Below, piece by piece: positions 1-7,841 of a DNA stretch of 64,000 bases. Each line of letters opens with the position of its first letter. Position 1 is the first letter of the stretch. The notes below the pieces were generated by a model, which was not told the origin of the DNA, did no database searches, and saw only the letters and a program-made list of their open reading frames with translations. Origin of the DNA: Agarivorans sp. Alg241-V36 (GTDB lineage: Bacteria; Pseudomonadota; Gammaproteobacteria; Enterobacterales; Celerinatantimonadaceae); assembly GCF_900537085.1 (NCBI RefSeq), contig NZ_UNRE01000005.1:104541-168540 (forward strand), written 5' to 3'. The position numbers and the translations under genes were made by a program.

Positions 1-721
1 AGCCCATGGCGCGAGTGCCTTGGCGCACCGAGGTTAAGGTTGGCAAACTTAAGGTGCAGTTTAGTTCGTCATCGTCAATCCCCATGATTGAGACTTCTTC
101 GGGGATGTTTATTTTAGCCTGCTGGCAGGCGTAACTCAGTTGGCGAGCGCGTACATCGTTAGCGGCAATAATGCCAACAGGCTTAGGTAAACGGCTAAGC
201 CAATCAACTAAACACTGTAAGTCGCTGTCCCAAGTATCAATGTTGTCTTTAGCGCTAAATTGGCTATAGGCGCATTGATTTCGTTCACACCAGTCGCGCA
301 GTAATTGCTCACGGCTGGCCGACCAGTCATTAAAGGGGCGGTTGGGGTAACCACAAAATGCTAAGTGGGTATAACGGCGCATTTTTAAAAAGCGCGCGGC
401 CATGTTGATGATCTGTTTGTTGTCAGACATCACCACTGGGTAGTCATGCATGGTATTGGCTACGGTTTCGCTACTGGCAATCCCCACCACTGGAATGTTA
501 CGAGATTTAATGGCATCGCGAATTTCAGGATGATCGAAGTCGGCAATTACGCCATCACCCTGCCATTTGTTAAAATCGTCCACCGAGAATAGGTTTTGTT
601 CTCCAATGAACAAACTCCAGGGCGCGCCGTTTTTCACAAATGAAGATATGCCGGTAATAATGCCCCGGTCGTAAGCCATGTTAGCGTTCAAAAGTAGCGC
701 TACGCGATAGTTCTTTGCCAT
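1..721 (-). CDS. XylR-like transcriptional regulator (LacI-type sensor domain), 3' end cut by window
   Basis: The reading frame begins at the ATG at 721-719 and stays open to the left window edge, giving about 240 residues. It starts MAKNYRVALLLNANMAYDRG and continues with a periplasmic-binding-protein type sensor domain (GDGVIADFDHPEI, PVGIIAANDVRAR, VSIMGIDDDEL). The same features occur in the regulator at 2593, so this is a paralogue of the XylR family, in which a sugar-sensing domain precedes a C-terminal AraC-type DNA-binding domain; that domain would lie outside the window. GGAAGAC lies about 10 bases upstream of the start as a ribosome binding site. It lies downstream of xylB on the same strand. 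The ligand is inferred to be a pentose, from the neighbour only. Confidence 0.85.
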   Translation of the reverse strand, partial: MAKNYRVALLLNANMAYDRGIITGISSFVKNGAPWSLFIGEQNLFSVDDFNKWQGDGVIADFDHPEIRDAIKSRNIPVVGIASSETVANTMHDYPVVMSDNKQIINMAARFLKMRRYTHLAFCGYPNRPFNDWSASREQLLRDWCERNQCAYSQFSAKDNIDTWDSDLQCLVDWLSRLPKPVGIIAANDVRARQLSYACQQAKINIPEEVSIMGIDDDELNCTLSLPTLTSVRQGTRAMG

Positions 722-760
722 AGTATTTGTCTTCCGTATTACTACGTTCAATGGGCTGGG

Positions 761-802
761 GTGAGCACATATGATAAATGCTGATTTATCAGATGTGTTC
801 AC
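761..802. repeat. 19-bp imperfect inverted repeat between xylB and the left XylR-like gene
   Basis: The arms at 761-779 and 784-802 match at 17 of 19 positions around a four-base loop. They read GTGAGCACATATGATAAAT on one side and the complement of GTGAACACATCTGATAAAT on the other. The repeat lies about 40 bases upstream of the left XylR-like start codon, so it may be an operator for that gene or an RNA hairpin in the xylB-xylR transcript. No T-run follows it. Confidence 0.55.
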
Positions 803-813
803 TCTGCTGGCAG

Positions 814-840
814 AACAGCCATAGCAAGGCTATGGCTGTT
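814..840. terminator. Hairpin after xylB, likely terminator or mRNA-stabilising stem
   Basis: A perfect 12-bp stem (AACAGCCATAGC, 814-825, and its complement at 829-840) with a three-base loop lies 16 bases past the xylB stop. There is no long U-run on the minus strand, so partial read-through into the regulator at 721 is plausible. Confidence 0.5.
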
Positions 841-856
841 TGCTGGGTTTAATGCT

Positions 857-2308
857 TTAAAAAAGTGGTGCTAGTTTTGGATAAAGTGCTTGGTAAGTTT
901 CGCGGTGTTTAGCATAAACAGCATGGCGCTCGGCATTTACTTGGTGAACTTCTACCAACTCAGGTACTGGGCAAATGGCCGCTAAGTCTGGATTTTCTGT
1001 CACTCCAAGTTGGGCTAAACGTGCTGCACCAAGTGCTGGGCCTACTTCGCCGCCTAGTCGGTAGCTCACTGCTTGGCCAAAGACATCGGCCAGCATTTGG
1101 CGCCAAAACTGGCTGCGTGCGCCGCCACCAATTAAGGTGATTTCTTCTGGTTTTAAGCCAGTTGCATGCAGGGCGTCTAAACCGTCGGCAAAGGCATAAG
1201 CCACACCTTCCAATACTGCGCGGCATAAATCTAAGGGGCCAGTAGAGTGGGTCATGCCGAAGAATACGCCCTTGGCTTCTGGATTATTGTGCGGCGTGCG
1301 CTCGCCCGATAAGTAAGGCAAAAAGTACACAGGGTTGTCACTTTCTGGTGCGGCTTCTACTGCGGCTAACATGCTTGGTACATCGGCTTGACCGGTTAAG
1401 TTAACTACCCAGTCTAAACATGACGCTGCGCTAAGAATTACTGACATTTGATGCCAAGCACCAGGCAAGGCGTGACAGAAGCTATGCAAGGCCGATTCTG
1501 GGTTGCTTAGGTAGCCGTCGCTTACCGCAAAATAAACTCCCGAGGTGCCTAAAGACAACATGGCTTGGCCTGGTTTAGTTATACCTACACCTACCGCGCC
1601 TGCGGCGTTATCGCCACCACCGGCTACTAAAGGTACCGCTGGCATGCCCCAGCGCTCGGCCAGTTCCGCTTTAAGGTTTCCAGTTACTTCACTGCCTTCA
1701 AACAGTGCTGGCATGTGGTCACGCGTTAAGCCCGTTGCCGCGAGGATTTCATCACTCCAATCGCGTTTGGCTACGTCTAGCCACATGGTGCCGGCTGAAT
1801 CTGACATGTCTGAGGCGAAGTTGCCCGAGAGTAAGTAACGCAAGTAATCTTTAGGTAGCAGTACTTTGTCTACCTTGGCAAAAATCTCAGGCTCATGCTG
1901 CTTAACCCAAAGTAATTTTGGTGCGGTAAATCCTGGCATCATCAGGTTACCTACCACCTCACGCGAGTTTGGCACGGAGCGTTCAATTTCTTCACACTGA
2001 GCCGCGCTGCGGCCGTCGTTCCATAAAATGGCTGGGCGTAAAATTTCGCCTTGGGCGTCCAGTAAGGTAGCGCCATGCATTTGGCCACTTAGGCCAATTG
2101 CTTTAACTTCTGCTAGCGAGTGCTGTTTGCTTAATGCGCTAAGTGCATCTTGAGTGGCTTGCCACCAATCTTGAGGCGCTTGCTCTGACCACAGCGGTGC
2201 AGGGCGAGATACTGTTAAGCTTTCGGTGGCTTGGCTTACAATGTCACCGTTTTCAGCCTGCAGCACAACTTTTACTCCAGAAGTGCCTAAATCAATACCG
2301 ATATACAT
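857..2308 (-). CDS. xylB: Xylulokinase
   Basis: Phosphorylates D-xylulose to D-xylulose 5-phosphate with ATP, feeding xylose into the pentose phosphate pathway in the cytoplasm. The 483-residue protein is almost the length of E. coli XylB (484). It has the FGGY-kinase N-terminus MYIGIDLGTSGVKVVLQ, the substrate-binding SGQMHGA at about 74-80 and GGGDNAAGA around 230-238, where Asp233 matches the catalytic base of E. coli XylB. GTSGVYFA and GGGARSQFWRQM are further family motifs. AAGGAA precedes the ATG. It is divergent from the XylR-type regulator at 2593 and followed by a second one. No xylose isomerase or transporter is in the window; they may lie to the left or elsewhere. Confidence 0.95.
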   Translation of the reverse strand: MYIGIDLGTSGVKVVLQAENGDIVSQATESLTVSRPAPLWSEQAPQDWWQATQDALSALSKQHSLAEVKAIGLSGQMHGATLLDAQGEILRPAILWNDGRSAAQCEEIERSVPNSREVVGNLMMPGFTAPKLLWVKQHEPEIFAKVDKVLLPKDYLRYLLSGNFASDMSDSAGTMWLDVAKRDWSDEILAATGLTRDHMPALFEGSEVTGNLKAELAERWGMPAVPLVAGGGDNAAGAVGVGITKPGQAMLSLGTSGVYFAVSDGYLSNPESALHSFCHALPGAWHQMSVILSAASCLDWVVNLTGQADVPSMLAAVEAAPESDNPVYFLPYLSGERTPHNNPEAKGVFFGMTHSTGPLDLCRAVLEGVAYAFADGLDALHATGLKPEEITLIGGGARSQFWRQMLADVFGQAVSYRLGGEVGPALGAARLAQLGVTENPDLAAICPVPELVEVHQVNAERHAVYAKHRETYQALYPKLAPLF

Positions 2309-2592
2309 AGAAGTTCCTTATTGGACGCGAGCTGCTCGGCGAAACTACACTGTAATTAAGCGGCAGCAAAAGTGTTTTGAATATGGCTTCATCCTGCCGT
2401 GGATTGGAAACTTGGCTCAATTACGAAAATTACCAGAGGAATAGCGTTTTTCCATGGCGTGCCTGAGTTCACAGTTTCGTCTGAAATGTGCATGATCATA
2501 ATCACATTACGATTTTTCACAGTGGCGTTCGGCCCCTTTTTTTTAGATATTAAATTAAATCTTGATTGGCACCGTGCTTTTAGGAGCCCCAC

Positions 2593-3771
2593 ATGTTTGA
2601 TAAGCGTTTCAAAATTACATTGTTATTTAATGCAAATAAGGTTTATGACCGCCAGATCATTAAAGGTATTGGCGATTACCTACAGGCTTCGCAATGTGAT
2701 TGGGATATATTTCTAGAGGAAGATTTTCGCTGTCGGATCAGCAAACTACAACATTGGGTAGGCGACGGTATTATTGCCGACTTCGACGACCCAGAAATAG
2801 AGAAAGCCTTAACTGGCCTGCGAGTACCAGTAGTGGCCGTGGGTAGCTCTTACGAAAATCCCGAGCAGTATCCGGATTTTCCTTATGTGGCTACCGATAA
2901 CCGCGCCTTGGTTAATTCGGCTTATGAGCACCTAAAAGCCAAGGGCTTGGAATACTTTGCTTACTACGGCATGCCACCTAATGAGGGCAACCGCTGGGCA
3001 ATGGAACGAGAGGCAATTTTCCAGCAACTGGTGGCTGGTGATGGTTATGAGTGCGCGGTTTATCGCGGCATGGAAACTACCCCAGAATCTTGGCAGTACG
3101 CAATGAACCGTTTAGCGGATTGGATTCAATCTATGCCTAAGCCGGTAGGTATTGTTGCAGTGTCGGATGCGCGAGCCCGCCATTTGCTGCAAGTGTGTGA
3201 TCACCTTGGAATCATCGTGCCAGACAAGGTATCAATTATTGGTATTGATGATGAAGATTTAACCCGCCACTTAAGCCGAGTATCCTTAAGTTCGGTAGCC
3301 CAAGGTTGCCGCAAAATGGGCTTCCAAGCGGCCAAATTATTGCACCGCCAATTACAGGGGCAAGAGCTGCGCAAAGTGCGTGAGCTAGTTGGCCCAGAGC
3401 AAGTGATTGAGCGCCAATCTACCGATTACAAAGCGCTAAAAGACCCTTACGTGATTCAAGCCATGCACTTTATTCGCCATAACGCCTGTAAAGGCATTAA
3501 GGTTGAGCAAGTGTTGGATTATGTAAAAGTTTCGCGTTCAAACTTAGAAAAGCGTTTTAAAGATGACATTGGTCACTCGGTTCACCAAGAGATCCACTGC
3601 GCTAAGTTAGAACAGGCCATGAGCTTACTGCGTAATACCGAGCTTTCTACCTCAGATATCGCCGAGCTATGTGGTTATCCATCGCTGCAATACATGTATG
3701 CGGTATTTAAGAAAGATTTGGAGCTTACCCCCAAGGCTTACCGAATTAGTAAGCAAGAACAAGAAGAGTAG
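2593..3771 (+). CDS. xylR: XylR-family regulator (LacI-type sensor plus AraC-type DNA-binding domain)
   Basis: The 392-residue protein matches the size and layout of E. coli XylR, the xylose-responsive activator. Residues about 5-275 form a sugar-binding domain (GDGIIADFDDPEIEKAL, PVGIVAVSDARARHLL, VSIIGIDDEDLTRHLS). Residues about 285-385 form an AraC-type pair of helix-turn-helix motifs ending in IAELCGYPSLQYMYAVFKKD and TPKAYR. The start has AGGAG seven bases upstream. It is divergent from xylB, the classic arrangement for control of the adjacent operon. The presence of a paralogue beyond xylB leaves it open which of the two responds to xylose, so the symbol is a family-level assignment. 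Confidence 0.85.
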   Translation: MFDKRFKITLLFNANKVYDRQIIKGIGDYLQASQCDWDIFLEEDFRCRISKLQHWVGDGIIADFDDPEIEKALTGLRVPVVAVGSSYENPEQYPDFPYVATDNRALVNSAYEHLKAKGLEYFAYYGMPPNEGNRWAMEREAIFQQLVAGDGYECAVYRGMETTPESWQYAMNRLADWIQSMPKPVGIVAVSDARARHLLQVCDHLGIIVPDKVSIIGIDDEDLTRHLSRVSLSSVAQGCRKMGFQAAKLLHRQLQGQELRKVRELVGPEQVIERQSTDYKALKDPYVIQAMHFIRHNACKGIKVEQVLDYVKVSRSNLEKRFKDDIGHSVHQEIHCAKLEQAMSLLRNTELSTSDIAELCGYPSLQYMYAVFKKDLELTPKAYRISKQEQEE

Positions 3772-3816
3772 TCAGCAGCACCTAGTTGCTGGGCTAGCTT
3801 TTAGACACTTTACTAT

Positions 3817-3852
3817 AACGCGCTTTGGCTTGAGTCAAAGCGCGTTTCCTTT
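3817..3852 (+). terminator. Rho-independent terminator after xylR
   Basis: An 11-bp perfect stem, AACGCGCTTTG at 3817-3827 and its complement at 3836-3846, is followed by TCCTTTT. It separates xylR from the aspartoacylase-like gene. Confidence 0.7.
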
Positions 3853-3897
3853 TAAGCTCAAGGCTGATTGTTGAGCCGTTTAAAAGGAGAGTTGCAC

Positions 3898-4788
3898 TTG
3901 TCAGAGATAAATAAGGTTGCCATTGTTGGCGGTACTCACGGAAACGAATTTAGTGGCGTTTATTTAATTAATAAATGGCAACAGCATCCTCAGTTAATTG
4001 CCCGTTCTAGCCTAGAAGTAACCACCGTAATAGCTAACCCCAAAGCGCACGGTGAAAACAAACGCTACATTGATGCCGACTTAAATCGCCAGTTCAGTGC
4101 CAGCAATTTAGCTGATTTTGATTTGGCGAATTATGAGCAATCGCGCGCCAAAGCCTTGCATCAGCAATTGGGTCCTAAATCGAAACCGAACATGGATCTA
4201 GTTATCGACCTGCACAATACCACCTCTAACATGGGACCAACCCTTATCTTGTTAGAACAAACGCCTTTCTATAAGCAACTGGCTGCTTACGTAAGCATGC
4301 GGATGCCAGAAGCCGTGGTATTTCTCGATGAACCGGAAGAGGATATGAGCAATCATCGCTTCCTCGCCAGTTGTGGCAAGTACGGTGTATTAATCGAAGT
4401 GGGCCCTCAACCGCAATCGGTTTTGCGCCAAGACGTATTAGAGCAAATGGAACAAATGACCGGGCATATCCTAGATTTTCTAGAGCTGCACAATCAACAA
4501 GATTTACCCGAGCTACCCAAACAGGTAGAAGCCTTTTTGTATCTTGATAGCATTAAACTGCCGCTTAATGAAAAAGGTGAACGACTAGCCATGGTGCACA
4601 GCAATGTGCAAGACCATGACTACCAGCCAATTAAGCCTGGTGACCCTATCTTTAGAACCTTTATGGGCGAAGATATTTGTTATCAAGGCGATAAAACCGT
4701 ATACCCGGCGTTTATTAACGAAGCGGCTTATTACGATAACGACTTAGCCATGTCTTTAATGGACAAAATCACTTTAGAAGTGGAATAG
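3898..4788 (+). CDS. Aspartoacylase / succinylglutamate desuccinylase family hydrolase
   Basis: A zinc hydrolase of the AstE/AspA branch of the M14 carboxypeptidase fold; it best resembles aspartoacylase, which splits N-acyl-aspartate into aspartate and a carboxylate. The zinc-binding HGNE appears in VGGTHGNEFSG, followed by DADLNRQF and the second zinc histidine in VIDLHNTTSNMG. I chose the TTG at 3898 as start because AAAAGGAGA ends seven bases before it; an upstream in-frame TTG at 3868 lacks a site. The product is 296 residues, close to the roughly 300 of the family. The DUF1840 gene follows after 10 bases and is probably cotranscribed. A second, different member of the superfamily occurs at 10272 in the rimK operon. 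The substrate is inferred. Confidence 0.85.
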   Translation: MSEINKVAIVGGTHGNEFSGVYLINKWQQHPQLIARSSLEVTTVIANPKAHGENKRYIDADLNRQFSASNLADFDLANYEQSRAKALHQQLGPKSKPNMDLVIDLHNTTSNMGPTLILLEQTPFYKQLAAYVSMRMPEAVVFLDEPEEDMSNHRFLASCGKYGVLIEVGPQPQSVLRQDVLEQMEQMTGHILDFLELHNQQDLPELPKQVEAFLYLDSIKLPLNEKGERLAMVHSNVQDHDYQPIKPGDPIFRTFMGEDICYQGDKTVYPAFINEAAYYDNDLAMSLMDKITLEVE

Positions 4789-4798
4789 GTAAGGCAGC

Positions 4799-5110
4799 AT
4801 GTTAATTACATTCAACTGTAAGGCTTATGCCAATATCACCATGTTTGGCGATATTGGTGTCGAACTATTAAAGATGATGGGCCATAGCGGCAGTGTTCCT
4901 GGGGCGATTCGAGCCGAAGATGTACCCGAGGCATTAGCGCAATTAAAGGCGGCTCTTGAGTTAGCCGCTAAAGCCCAAGCAGAACAAACTCAAGCTGATG
5001 ACGAAGCTGACTTGGAGCCTGCTATTAGCTTAAGCACTCGTGCTCAGCCTTTAATTGAACTACTCAGTTCAGCGGCTAAAAAGCAGTGTGATGTGATGTG
5101 GGATAGTTAA
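4799..5110 (+). CDS. DUF1840 family protein
   Basis: A 103-residue cytoplasmic protein starting MLITFNCKAYANITMFGDIG, the typical opening of the DUF1840 family, with GHSGSVPGAIRAEDVPEALAQLKAALE in the middle and a C-terminal half made of Ala/Glu-rich helix. No member has an established function that I know of. It starts 10 bases after the aspartoacylase-like gene and ends just before a terminator, so the two form an operon. Confidence is high for the family and nil for the role. Confidence 0.8.
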   Translation: MLITFNCKAYANITMFGDIGVELLKMMGHSGSVPGAIRAEDVPEALAQLKAALELAAKAQAEQTQADDEADLEPAISLSTRAQPLIELLSSAAKKQCDVMWDS

Positions 5111-5111
5111 G

Positions 5112-5153
5112 TATAGCGGCTCGTAGATAAGCGAAAATGAGCCGCTATATTTT
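5112..5153 (+). terminator. Terminator after the DUF1840 gene
   Basis: An 11-bp perfect stem, TATAGCGGCTC at 5112-5122 and its complement at 5139-5149, is followed by four T residues. It closes the aspartoacylase-DUF1840 operon. Confidence 0.7.
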
Positions 5154-5249
5154 CCGCTAATCCAATGAAAAATAAGTGCTAAGTTTGCGCCTTATTTTTA
5201 GCCAAAATAAAACTGGCGCGACTTATATTTTGGGCGTATTATCGCGCCG

Positions 5250-5420
5250 TCTTGGGGAGTAGTTGATGAAAATTTGCATGTCGTCATCCCGTTAGGTGTC
5301 CCAACCTATCCGGCATGCAAAGGTACCGCGAGGTATCTCGACGAGACCAACACAAAGGTGTTTAGCCTAAAGGTTAAATGTATTTGTTTGTGAAGGTCTA
5401 GGCGCTATCCCATAAAGAAG
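5250..5420 (+). ncRNA. yybP-ykoY (manganese) riboswitch
   Basis: The 340-base gap in front of the TerC/Alx gene contains the hallmarks of the yybP-ykoY element: the conserved TTGGGGAGTAG box at 5252-5262 and the second conserved segment CGAGACCAACAC at about 5341-5352, separated by a variable hairpin arm. In E. coli the same element lies upstream of alx and mntP and senses Mn2+. Here it lies directly upstream of an Alx-like gene, so metal-dependent control is the natural reading. Boundaries are approximate; the switching structure before the start codon was not resolved. Confidence 0.85.
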
Positions 5421-5449
5421 ACTAGATCCTTTACCCCAGAGGATCAGCA

Positions 5450-6394
5450 ATGAACTCGATTACTTATTTTATATTCGCACTTGGCACTCTAGCCTTAGTT
5501 CTCATTGATGTTTGGCAAACGAGAAATGGCAATATAAGCATCAAAAAAGCCGCTGTATGGAGTGTGTTCTGGTTCGCTTTAGCATTGCTGTTTGCCCTGT
5601 CTATTGTGTGGTGTTGGCAATGGTATGCTCCCCATAGCCACTATTCACCGCAGCAGGCCGCGGTGGCTTTTACTACCGGTTACCTATTAGAAAAGTCCCT
5701 AAGTGTAGATAACTTGTTTGTATTTACGGTTATTTTTGCCCAGTTTAAGGTCCCTGCTGAGCTTCGCCCGCGAGCATTGTTATGGGGAGTGCTTGGCGCT
5801 TTGCTGCTGCGCAGCGTAATGATTGCCGTGGGTGGTCAATTGTTAGAAAGTTTTCACTGGGTGTTATATGTATTTGCCGCTTTTTTAGTGTGGACAGGCG
5901 TAAAGCTAGCCTTGCCAGAAAAGCACCCTAACAACCAAGCTAGCAGCAGCCAACTTCTGGCAAAAGTATTGCCGATAACTGAGCAATATTATGCGCATGC
6001 GCTTTGGGTTAAGTTGGATAAGCAGTGGTGGTTTACCCCAATGGCTAGCGTAATTTGTGCCATAGCGATGATGGACTTATTGTTCGCGCTTGATTCTATA
6101 CCGGCTATTTTTGCGGTAACTCAAGAGCCCTTTTTGGTGTTAGCAGCTAATGTTTTTGCTTTGCTGGGCTTGCGCTCTTTGTTCTTTGTGTTGCAAGGCA
6201 TGATCGACAAGTTTGTATATTTACGCCCGGCATTGGCTGTAATCATGATGTTTATTGGCGTGAAGATGGCCTTGGTTGGTAGCGCTTGGGCGATCCCAAC
6301 AGCAGTGTCTCTAGCGGTAGTTTTGCTGGTGATGATAAGTGCCGTTTTAGCCTCGGTTCAGCGTAATAAGCGGCTTAATACTTCGCTCAACTAA
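5450..6394 (+). CDS. alx: TerC/Alx family integral membrane protein, probable manganese exporter
   Basis: The 314-residue protein has about nine hydrophobic helices and the TerC-family signatures EKSLSVDNLFVF (about 81-92) and AMMDLLFALDSIPAIFAVT (about 206-224), whose acidic residues are thought to coordinate metal. E. coli Alx (321 residues) is the closest type and has been linked to Mn2+ export and to alkaline-pH induction. AGAGGATC lies shortly before the ATG. The upstream riboswitch independently supports manganese control. It stands alone, with a terminator after it. A tellurite-resistance function is only the historical name of the family. Confidence 0.85.
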   Translation: MNSITYFIFALGTLALVLIDVWQTRNGNISIKKAAVWSVFWFALALLFALSIVWCWQWYAPHSHYSPQQAAVAFTTGYLLEKSLSVDNLFVFTVIFAQFKVPAELRPRALLWGVLGALLLRSVMIAVGGQLLESFHWVLYVFAAFLVWTGVKLALPEKHPNNQASSSQLLAKVLPITEQYYAHALWVKLDKQWWFTPMASVICAIAMMDLLFALDSIPAIFAVTQEPFLVLAANVFALLGLRSLFFVLQGMIDKFVYLRPALAVIMMFIGVKMALVGSAWAIPTAVSLAVVLLVMISAVLASVQRNKRLNTSLN

Positions 6395-6401
6395 ATAAAA
6401 A

Positions 6402-6426
6402 AAACCGCAGCATTGCGGTTTCTTTA
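6402..6426 (+). terminator. Terminator after alx
   Basis: An 8-bp stem, AAACCGCA at 6402-6409 and TGCGGTTT at 6414-6421, has a four-base loop and T-rich flanks (CTTTATTT). It lies between convergent genes and may act on both strands. Confidence 0.75.
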
Positions 6427-6446
6427 TTTGCTCTTAGTCAGCTAAC

Positions 6447-6728
6447 TTAAGCATTAATCTTCTTGGATTTTCTATAATTACGGATCAATAGGTAGCAAGC
6501 TGCCAAGACTAAACTCAAATAGAACAAATACTTTCCCGCTGTTTCTGAAGATTGAGGGGAGATGTCTAATGTAAGCGAGTAAAAGACAATGGTCATTAAA
6601 GCTATCGGCGCTGCAATAGTTCTAAGAGTGTAGCGAAGCCATTTTCTGTTTAACTTATTGCTCAAACAAATAATCAAAATAAAGGTGGCAATAATGGTTA
6701 GTGCTGCTAATAGTGCGATCAAATCCAT
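6447..6728 (-). CDS. Small membrane protein of unknown function
   Basis: I do not recognise this 93-residue protein. It contains three hydrophobic stretches at about 3-22, 38-55 and 65-83 and ends in a basic tail (RNYRKSKKINA), which suggests a small inner-membrane protein. It lies 112 bases downstream of corA on the same strand and converges on alx. The frame is free of stops and has GAGAG in front of the ATG. It could be a real gene or a weakly conserved one; no catalytic motif is visible. Confidence 0.6.
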   Translation of the reverse strand: MDLIALLAALTIIATFILIICLSNKLNRKWLRYTLRTIAAPIALMTIVFYSLTLDISPQSSETAGKYLFYLSLVLAACYLLIRNYRKSKKINA

Positions 6729-6840
6729 TTCGATCTCTCAGGGGCTTAATAATCTCTCTATTATCTTACATCTAAGGTCAGAAGTTAATGATTTAATTGT
6801 CAGTATTGGTGAGAATCAAATTAACTGCTTCTGAGTCTGC

Positions 6841-7812
6841 CTAAAACCAGCGCTTCCATTTGAATATGCTAATCAATGAAACAGCTATTAACAGCATGCA
6901 ACTTAACAAAATGAAATAGCCATTAGGGTGGTTTAGCTCAGGCATGACTTCAAAGTTCATCCCGTAAATGCCAGCTAAAAAACTCAAGGGAACAAAAATG
7001 GCGGTAATCAAAGTGAGCACTCGCATGGTGTTGTTTAGCTTGTGGGAGCTTATCGACAGGTAACCGTTGACTAAGTCCCCGCAAATCTCGTAGTACATGC
7101 TGCTTAAACTATATAAACGCTCGAAACGTTCGTGCAAATCTTGCAACACCGGTTGGTCGATGCCTATCTCTGCGATGTTTTGCTCTTGTTCTAGCTGCAA
7201 CAGTTTCTTACTTAAGCTTAAGTGGTAATTAAAAATTCGATTAAGCCGAAGAATGTCGGTTTTATAGCGGGTAATTGTGCCAAGCAATTGGTCGTCTCCG
7301 TGGCTGCTTAACTGCTCCTCTAGCTCGCTAAGTTGGTCTTCAAACTCTAGTAGTTGATTTAGATATAGGTTTGAGGCGCTATGCATTATTCGACTGGCCA
7401 AACTTAATGGCTGTTGCAGATACTTATGGAAGTGCTGCTGAAGTAAGTTCTCGATGCCTTGCGAAGGGCCATTGTGCAAGGTGATAAGGTAGTTTTTACC
7501 TACAAACATGGCTAATTGCATGTGGTCAAACTTTAGCTCGCCGAGACAGTTTTCAATGCCTCGATAAAGCATAAATACTTGCTCGTCGAACAACTCTATT
7601 TTAGGCGGATGACGTGGGCGGAAGGTATCGATAATGGCAAGTGGATGACAGCCAAATCGCTTAAGTAGTTGCTCCGTTTTCGCTTGGCTAAAGCTACGTA
7701 AATCAATATCTATCCAAATACTCCCTTCGGCTTGTTCAAACCAATGGGCAACAGCTTGCTCGTGGCTGTGGTTTACTGAGGGATTGTCCTTGCTTAACCA
7801 AGTTCTAATCAT
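6841..7812 (-). CDS. CorA-family divalent metal transporter
   Basis: Forms pentameric channels moving Mg2+, Co2+ or Zn2+ across the inner membrane. The 323-residue protein has a long alpha/beta cytoplasmic domain, then two C-terminal membrane helices (about 265-285 and 298-316). The family signature GMN appears in AGIYGMNFEVMPE just after the first helix. It lies 29 bases downstream of mgtE, so the two probably share a transcript. The N-terminal sequence (SIWIDIDLRSFSQ, FGCHPLAIIDTF) fits the CorA/ZntB superfamily; I cannot say which metal is carried. Pairing with a second magnesium transporter suggests Mg2+. Confidence 0.88.
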   Translation of the reverse strand: MIRTWLSKDNPSVNHSHEQAVAHWFEQAEGSIWIDIDLRSFSQAKTEQLLKRFGCHPLAIIDTFRPRHPPKIELFDEQVFMLYRGIENCLGELKFDHMQLAMFVGKNYLITLHNGPSQGIENLLQQHFHKYLQQPLSLASRIMHSASNLYLNQLLEFEDQLSELEEQLSSHGDDQLLGTITRYKTDILRLNRIFNYHLSLSKKLLQLEQEQNIAEIGIDQPVLQDLHERFERLYSLSSMYYEICGDLVNGYLSISSHKLNNTMRVLTLITAIFVPLSFLAGIYGMNFEVMPELNHPNGYFILLSCMLLIAVSLISIFKWKRWF

Positions 7813-7841
7813 TTTAAGCCCTTGTTATGTATTTTTGCTGT

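Noticed and set aside
2485..2508. CRP-site-like sequence upstream of xylR (AATGTG ... CACATT)
   Set aside because: The half-sites are four bases too far apart for a CRP dimer; only an inner ATGATCAT is symmetrical. No good regulatory call is possible.
6447..6728. Whether the 93-residue membrane frame is a toxin or holin
   Set aside because: Three helices alone do not support this; there is no antitoxin partner or lysis gene nearby.
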